64,000 nucleotides of DNA from positions 5,332,001 through 5,396,000 of the forward strand of contig CM039119.1 of assembly GCA_022036555.1 (NCBI GenBank), given 5' to 3'. The DNA comes from Microstegium vimineum (lineage: Eukaryota; Streptophyta; Magnoliopsida; Poales; Poaceae). Under the pieces are notes generated by a model that did no database searches, had not been told where the DNA came from, and saw only the letters and a program-made list of their open reading frames with translations. Positions 58,601 through 64,000 of this stretch are shown in pieces. The translations under genes were made by a program, and so were the position numbers. Each line of letters begins with the position of its first letter. The first letter of the stretch is position 1.

Positions 58601-59268
58601 GATGAGGGTAGCAGTGCCGACAGGGCTCCTGGAATTGTGATCACGCACAGACAGCCAAGGCAGTATCATCGGCAATTACGTGAGGAACAGTATCGGCGAG
58701 AAGAAGAAGAGCATCGGGAATGGCTTCGACATAAGGACCACTGGAGGTGTCCTTTCTTTGTTCATTGCTGGGAGGAAGACATCAAGTTGCCCACCGCTGA
58801 TAATTGTCCGGAGTGCAACGGATATTACGCTGCCGATCAGTCGGGTAAGAGACCTTGTTTTGACGATCAGGCACCCAGACACGCCACGCCGCTCAGAGAG
58901 GACAGATCGGCGCACAGCCGACTGGGGGCCAAGCTCAGTGCCCATGATCGGCTTGACAGGCGTGTTGACCAGGAGGAGCCGGAGGAGATGGCCAGTGCTA
59001 AGTGCCCAACGAAAAAGTATCCTCCAGAGGTCCCAACATCGGAAGAAATGCCGATGCAAACGGTGGGAAGCAGCACCAACCTGTCTGGAAGACTAAGCTT
59101 CCTCCGTGGTGCCTAAAGGGGCTGACTAAGACCCAGAAGAGGAGGATTCAGCGCCAGCGCCGCGACGACCTGTATGACACTGCAGAACCCTCGGAAGAAA
59201 GGCGGTGGAGGCCGAAGCGCAAGGACAGAGGCCCATCGGCAGACGACAATGATTCACCGATGGTCTGA
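55673..59268 (+). pseudogene. gag: Gypsy B Gag-like protein without capsid domain
   Basis: From the ATG at 55673 one frame runs to 59116 with a single TAG at 56534. The N-terminus (SVIEVSTADLTG, KIQEMVNSAFNNALI) matches A. Residues from about 290 to 750 are Gln/Pro/Ser/Val-rich, built from repeats of about 45-50 residues with QPMQQG-, NQPxSAVAAQP- and QSYHPRVQGLQES-like phrases. The capsid segment of A is absent. The C-terminal part returns: FTFDVTKADGVFDLLLREGR, CKWHNANSHSTNDCK, CPFFVHCW ... NCPECN. A frame change near 59040 leads to the basic KTQKRRIQRQRR end at 59268. It may bind RNA through the knuckles but could not assemble a shell by itself. Confidence 0.78.
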
Positions 59269-59738
59269 TTGAAGTCAATCTTAGACCTGTTAGTTCGAAG
59301 GTGGTATTCGGCAAACCGGCGAGTCCAATTATTATACTTTGGGCACCTACCGATAGTTTGCGTATGGAACGCCGCACTGCCGATAGATTCGTTAATTGTC
59401 GGGAGGTTTGTAAGAATGGTTCTGTTGCGCTTGCGCATGATAACTAGGTATGTGCTGCACACGTCCTAAGGTTGCATGCTTTGCGGTGGGTCGAATTGGT
59501 TTTACCAATCAGAATTGAGTTCTAGGCCTGGGGGTTGTCTAATCAAGTTTCTATCGGATACGATAATCTGCCTCCAGCGAAGCATACGTGCCAGAAAATT
59601 CTCAAAAGGGGGTGACATACGACGTGTTCGTTTGAATGCCGATGAGAAAGAATTGTAATACAACGGTAAAAACATACAAATATTATATTACAAGACGAGA
59701 TCAAGTATCGGATTACATTCTTGCCGATACAGCATGCA
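59269..59738. other. Junction region of gypsy B
   Basis: About 370 bp with no match to pol of A, then (from about 59625) the same sequence as A 46489-46560, GTTCGTTTGAATGCCGATGA. The pol gene is therefore replaced by unrelated or heavily changed DNA and not simply cut out. Confidence 0.5.
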
Positions 59739-62375
59739 TTACAGTAAGGAATGAATAAGGTCTATCGCACGCAAGCGAATCTGTTCTATCTCGTCCATCT
59801 CCTTGGCGTCAGCATCGGCAGAGCCCCCAATTGGTTTGATCTTCTTCTTCCACAAGATGGCTTGCCGGGCATGCTGGTCCCTTTCTTGCTGCAGAACCTT
59901 GATGGAATCCGACAGTTGAGTTTTGTGTTGGTTGGCTGCAGTTAGATCTCCCTCGACCTTGTGTAGCTCCGCCAATAGCTCCTCCTTCCTTGCCGACAGT
60001 CGAGAGATGTCTTGGTCCAGGTTGCCGATGGAAGCTTTTGCTTGACCGATGCTTCTGTGCTTCTCATCGGCAAGGTGTTTATATTTAAGCTTCTCTTCTT
60101 CGCTCTTGGCTTGAGTGGCCCTATCGGCAATACGACAGGCGAGCCTCTGGTACTGAATCTGTTTGACGTCGATAGAGGCTGCCTGGAGAAGGACTTCTGC
60201 TGCGTCGGCAGGGAGATGACTTTGGATATCTTTGAAAGCAATCCTTGCTGCCGATGAGTCTTGGATGAGCTGGGATGTCTCTTGTAGCAGCAAAGAAAGC
60301 AGTGCCTCAAGCTTGGTCTTGATCTCTGCCGGTAAAGCTGGGACAGAGCTCTCTTCCTCCTCGTCATCGGGTATATCGACTGAGAAGGAAAATAAAACTA
60401 TCTGCTTGGAGGGGGTCTTGGCGCCTATCTTCGTCCTGCGGATTGAGGCTGAAAGAGAAGAGGCTATCTGGAGAATCTTGGGCCTGGAAACAGAAAGGTT
60501 ATAATATGTCGATCGAAGGATTATACTAGAATTTTCAAGCAACTAACTTACCATCTTAAAGCGGATTTCTTGCCCGGGACTTGGCAATTCTAGATGGCCC
60601 AGCCTCGTCTTGGACATCGACAATGGTTGCCGATGAATGAGCTTCTGTTAGGGGAGCAATCGGCGCCGTTGGTGATGATGTTATCACTGGCGTTGCTTCT
60701 GGCATGATACTTGGTTGTGGTGGTAATGTCGTCCTCTCATCAGGATCTTCAGATGGTATCGATGCCGATGTTGTCTTTGCCGTTGCAACGGGTGGAGCTG
60801 TCTCATCGGCAACTTCGATTGACGGCGCCGACGCTGATGTAGCTTTAGCCGCTACCGTGGGTGCGGTTGCCTCATCAGGGACATCGGTTAATGGTGCCGA
60901 TACCGATGCCGCTTCCACCACCATTGAAAGTGTTTCTTCGTCAGGAGCTTCGACTGATGGTGCCGATGCCAATACTGCCTCTGCCTCTGCAGCGGGTGGA
61001 GTTGCTTCATGACCAACGGTGTCGTCCATCGGCCGATCTGGAACAGGAGCCGTTGGAGTTTCTGCCGATGACATATCAACAGTTGGTAGTTCAGCTCATG
61101 TCAATGACGAAGATGGGCTGGCCAGCCTCAAACGTCTCTTCTTCCTTGGCGCAGCAGCAGGAGATCCAGCCCGTTTAGACGAGGACTGGGGGACGTCGGC
61201 AGACGAACTTTGAGGTACTTGTTTACTTGGAGCAGTTGCCGACGACTTCATGGCCTGAGAATATTCAATGCAAATTACACGAAGCAGATGTTGCCGATTA
61301 AAACAGTATATAATCGGTGAGTGAAGATGAGTTTACTGCAAACACCCGCGTCAGGGCAGCAGCAGCGGCCGATGTAGCCTTGGCCTTTGCAGGTGTCGGT
61401 GAGGGTACCTGTCGTGGGGTGAAGGCAGCTAGCGAAGGAGCCTTATGGCTGATGAGCGATACGGGACTCATTATTCGAAGCTTGAAGGGCTTGCCGCTCT
61501 TGCTCATCGGAGGAATCGGGTCATCAACCTGTTACACGCAAGAAGGTTAAATACCGATGGTAAAAATAAATAAGGAATGCATCGGAACGAAGACTTACTG
61601 CGTCATCGGGGATGATATGATTGGCGTCAATCATGTGCCGATAATGGTGCGACGACTTGGCGAACAGTTGACACCTCCACTCTTGCCACCAAGATTTGTA
61701 CTCGTTTGTGATGAAAGAAGTTGGTGACCAGGAGGATAAGTCAAGGTCCGATACATCGGCATCGGCAGGAAGGCTGACAACTTTGTTCCAATCCAGAGCA
61801 CTGGAGAATGTTTGCCTAGGCTGCACTACCTTGGAGTAACAGAGCTTGATCGGCAGTTGGCCGAATGCCAGTTGTCTTGCCGCTACCGATAGGTAGTAAA
61901 ATTCAAATGACGGAGGGGCGTTCTTTCCCTATCCAAATATGTTCACTGGGATAGCCCGAGGAGTGATGCTGGCCTTCATCATCGTTTGGTTTTCAGGTAC
62001 ATTCCCATCGGTAAGATTAAATAGCAGTGGGAATTGGTTATCTACATCGGCATATGGCCACCAGAGTTGTTCTGCGGCAGGAATTCCGTTGTAAAACTTC
62101 TGAAAGAAGAGGCCGAATTGCTCTGCATCGGCATCGGTTCCTGGCAGCACAATAGTGGCCTCTCCAAAGTTGAGCGGAGGACGAGTTGCCGATTCCTCTT
62201 CCCCACACTGGTGGTCTTCTGGTATGTCCCTCGGGAAGAGTTGGGCGAACAGGTCGAATTGGAGTACTTTCTGCATATGTACGTTCAGCCACATGTTGAT
62301 GAACCACCAGGGGCCTCCAAGATTGCCGATGTGCTCACCTAACAGTAGCTTCTGGGATACTTGATGGAGGAGAGC
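59739..62375 (-). pseudogene. Antisense PMD-coiled-coil gene of gypsy B, 5' truncated
   Basis: Same architecture as in A: exon 2 (partial) 62375-61599, exon 3 61528-61337 (192 nt, as in A), exon 4 61254-60552, exon 5 60483-59739. Donors GTAAGT (after exons 2 and 4) and GTAAAC are kept. Exon 2 is open where A has stops (WWFINMWLNVHM) but has its own TAG at 61929. Exon 4 is 223 bp longer than in A because of 25-30 residue repeats (APDE, VPDEATAPTV). It has a TGA at 61096 and a one-base gain near its end. Exon 5, the coiled coil, has a frame change near 60395. The start and exon 1 are lost at the 62375 breakpoint. Confidence 0.8.
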
Positions 62376-62802
62376 CAGTTTGAAAGGCAAAGCAAAAATC
62401 CAGGTAATCAAGAAAGAGCTAGAGAAATACACACCTTAGAACAGCTAAAGATACAAAACTTGGCCATGGAAATGGACATAAGCATGAAGGAGGCCGAAAA
62501 TATCTATTTCTCAAAAACTAAATTTCAGACGGCCATAGTTGTATACAAGTTTCAACTAGGCAAGCCTATGGTCGCCAGCCAAGAAGAGTATAGAAATTTG
62601 CCAACAAACATGCGACAGTTGCATGATTATTATATCATAGATAGTAACAGCAGCAAAGACAAGATAGCAACCTTTGAATGTTGCATCCCTTCATGTCTGA
62701 TTTTTAATCATCCTGAAGAAGTTGTGCATACTATTTATTATGAAGACCTCTTTCAACTCTTTCAATGACGCTCGCTGGATGTGTAGATTATGATGTTATG
62801 GA
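62376..62802 (+). pseudogene. Fragment of a transposon gene, possibly the Ulp1-linked type
   Basis: An open frame to 62765 with NLPTNMRQLHDYYI and IYYEDLFQLF, followed after a stop by RSLDV and, after another, IMMLWTE. This order resembles the segment in front of the Ulp1-type protease domain in some plant CACTA and Mutator genes, where a NLPT..M..LH.WY block is followed by a F.ELF.LF..DALD block. The start of the frame overlaps the end of gypsy B (62361), so the true 5' limit is not known. I am unsure of the family. Confidence 0.4.
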
Positions 62803-63228
62803 CTGAGCCTCGCAATCGCCTCACGCAGGTGCGGGACACCTTTCCCCCTCTGTTCCCCGCTCTTTCGTGCACTGGAAGACCGCGCCGCCCATCCCGGCCA
62901 CCGCGCCGCCCGTCCCCTCTCTCTCTCACCCCTGGATCTAATCTGATCCATCCACCGCAGATCCAACCGCCCAGATTACCCCGTACCCATTCGCTTGGTT
63001 TATTTGTTAAAGAGCCCCTCTATTTTTCCCCTCTCAACCCGTAGTCCAAAGCGGATTCAGGCTTTGCGCTTTCCCCTCGAGAAAACGTATTCCCTTTTTC
63101 AGATCTGAATTAATTTGATTTTAAAATAAAACCCTAATTTCAGTTTTGCCTCTAATCTTCAAATGCCTATATTTTCTTCATTTTAAATCCAAATCGACCC
63201 GTTCAAGTACATGTATGATCTGTATTCA
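62803..63228. mobile_element. Fragment of the solo-LTR family of 2726-5733
   Basis: Aligns to about 3627-4245 with several deletions: shared GCACTGGAAG, CCCCGTACCC, GGTTTATTTG, AAAGAGCCCC, GTAGTCCAAAGCG-like and TTTTGCCTCTAATCTTCAAA. Both ends are missing. Confidence 0.82.
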
Positions 63229-63759
63229 TAAGAGTAAGTTTTCATACAACTTACCGGCCAGTCATATATAACTTCCAGTGGCTCATTTTCTTTTTTCTTC
63301 GAATCAAGCTTTCCACCGTGAATTTTATAAAACCGCCATGCCCTACGAACTCGAATACAATCACCATGTTAATTATTCTTAAAATCTTATAATGCAAAAG
63401 TATACGTGCATATCTCGACTTACAACTCTAAGTTCTCAATGAAACCTGCATAGTTTGTTGGCGGGTATTTTGCGGAGTCTAGTACCACCACCCTTCCTTT
63501 TCTAGGATAAATGATTACGCAAATCTAGTGGTCTCTGCATAAATCAAATTCATGATCCATTTGTGCATTGAAATTATGTAGTTTGATCACCCAAAGTTAT
63601 ACGGTGCCACTGCCCAAACTCATACTTCCCCAAAGTTGTACGGTGCTGCTATCGATGACCTATCTTGATGCTTCTTCATACACTTTGCAATGTAGAAGGC
63701 GTACTTGGATTCAAATTGAAACTTTAAATTTTTCTTTTTGGCGGCCCGTGCTTCACCTT
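63229..63759. other. Intergenic, nothing recognised
   Basis: No gene or element identified. Confidence 0.4.
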
Positions 63760-63960
63760 CTAAGCCCAATATAAGTCATCGTTGTGTTCCCCGATTCTGA
63801 AGGTGTGCCTTTCTTCGCATATATCAATTGGGTTCAGATAGCCAACCCTTTCCGTGGCACAATAATCGAAATCTTGACCGTAAGTCTGCTCCTCCTGATC
63901 ATATAGCATTCTAAAAGGCACATGCATGTTAGATATTGAACATTTGCAACTCCAATGCAT
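63760..63960 (-). pseudogene. Possible exon of an Ulp1-linked transposon gene
   Basis: A minus-strand frame with RVGYLNPIDICEERHTFRI followed by GEHNDDLYWAQY. The phrase VGYLNP.RIC...HT is one I associate with the region just before the catalytic part of Ulp1-like genes in grass transposons. It would follow the 62376-62802 fragment in such a protein but lies on the opposite strand. Low certainty; the catalytic triad is not in the window. Confidence 0.3.
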
Positions 63961-64000
63961 GTCATATATTGAATATTGATGTAACTACAATGCATGTGTA

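Larger units (their letters stand above)
54573..62375 (+). mobile_element. Gypsy element B: pol-less relative of A, 3' truncated
   Basis: 5' LTR 54573-55624, PBS-like site 55632-55649, a long gag-like ORF without capsid domain, about 370 bp of unassigned sequence, then the antisense PMD-coiled-coil gene up to 62375, where homology to A ends inside its exon 2. There is no protease, RT, RNase H or integrase, and no 3' LTR. The left flank is CTTAG. It is full of GCCGAT words. The missing pol and capsid may be a founder feature of a non-autonomous family; the missing right end is a later truncation. Confidence 0.85.

Overview
The window looks like gene-poor, repeat-dense nuclear DNA of a grass, probably a panicoid. 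The evidence is the nested Ty1/copia, Ty3/gypsy and CACTA elements, Stowaway and Tourist MITEs with TA and TAA target duplications, GC-rich LTR promoters, and spliced genes with GT-AG introns. I see no rRNA gene, no intact tRNA gene, no CRISPR array and nothing bacterial. The only host genes I can support are two related single-zinc-finger C2H2 transcription-factor genes on the minus strand (1871-2438 and 34236-34852). They are about 32 kb apart and share flanking sequence, so they are an old tandem duplication. Each carries one frameshift in the sequence as given.

Layout. 1-2720: a copia relic, a Tourist-like MITE, and the first zinc-finger gene. 2726-5733: a 3.0-kb solo LTR with target duplication GGGCA. 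7008-7238: a Stowaway MITE. 8030-24060: a CACTA element whose TNPA-like gene (minus strand) is split inside an exon by a 13.1-kb Sirevirus-type copia element (9484-22544, minus strand, target duplication TACCG). The copia element holds gag, a broken pol and a broken third ORF. 24271-24529: a small CACTA-type element. 27234-31359: a 4.1-kb solo LTR with target duplication CCTTC. 32632-33123: a small MITE followed directly by an exact 157-bp tandem duplication. 33160-35060: the second zinc-finger gene and its duplicated flanks. 36028-36866: a non-autonomous CACTA element with target duplication TAT. About 37700-52705: a decayed CACTA element, entered by a copia LTR (38628-52339, target duplication AAAGT), which was entered in turn by a full-length gypsy element, A (38660-51292). 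53320-53694: a Stowaway-like element. 53793-54572: a CACTA end. 54573-62375: gypsy element B, related to A but lacking pol and its 3' LTR. 62376-64000: fragments of a transposon gene around a piece of the first solo-LTR family.

The most interesting part is the gypsy pair A and B, which I assign to the Tat group from the two RNase H domains and the antisense gene. Both carry, between the sense genes and the 3' LTR, an antisense gene. In A it can be resolved into five exons, all joined in phase 0, encoding a plant mobile domain (PMD), a Pro/Thr/Ala-rich linker and a long coiled coil. Both copies keep the same exon borders but have different inactivating lesions, so the gene was intact in a common ancestor. 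A and B are also saturated with the hexamer GCCGAT / ATCGGC on both strands, in coding and non-coding sequence. B keeps the ends of gag and the antisense gene but has lost the capsid region, protease, RT, RNase H and integrase, like a non-autonomous partner element.

All comparisons were made by eye. Family names come from recognised motifs, and no search was run.
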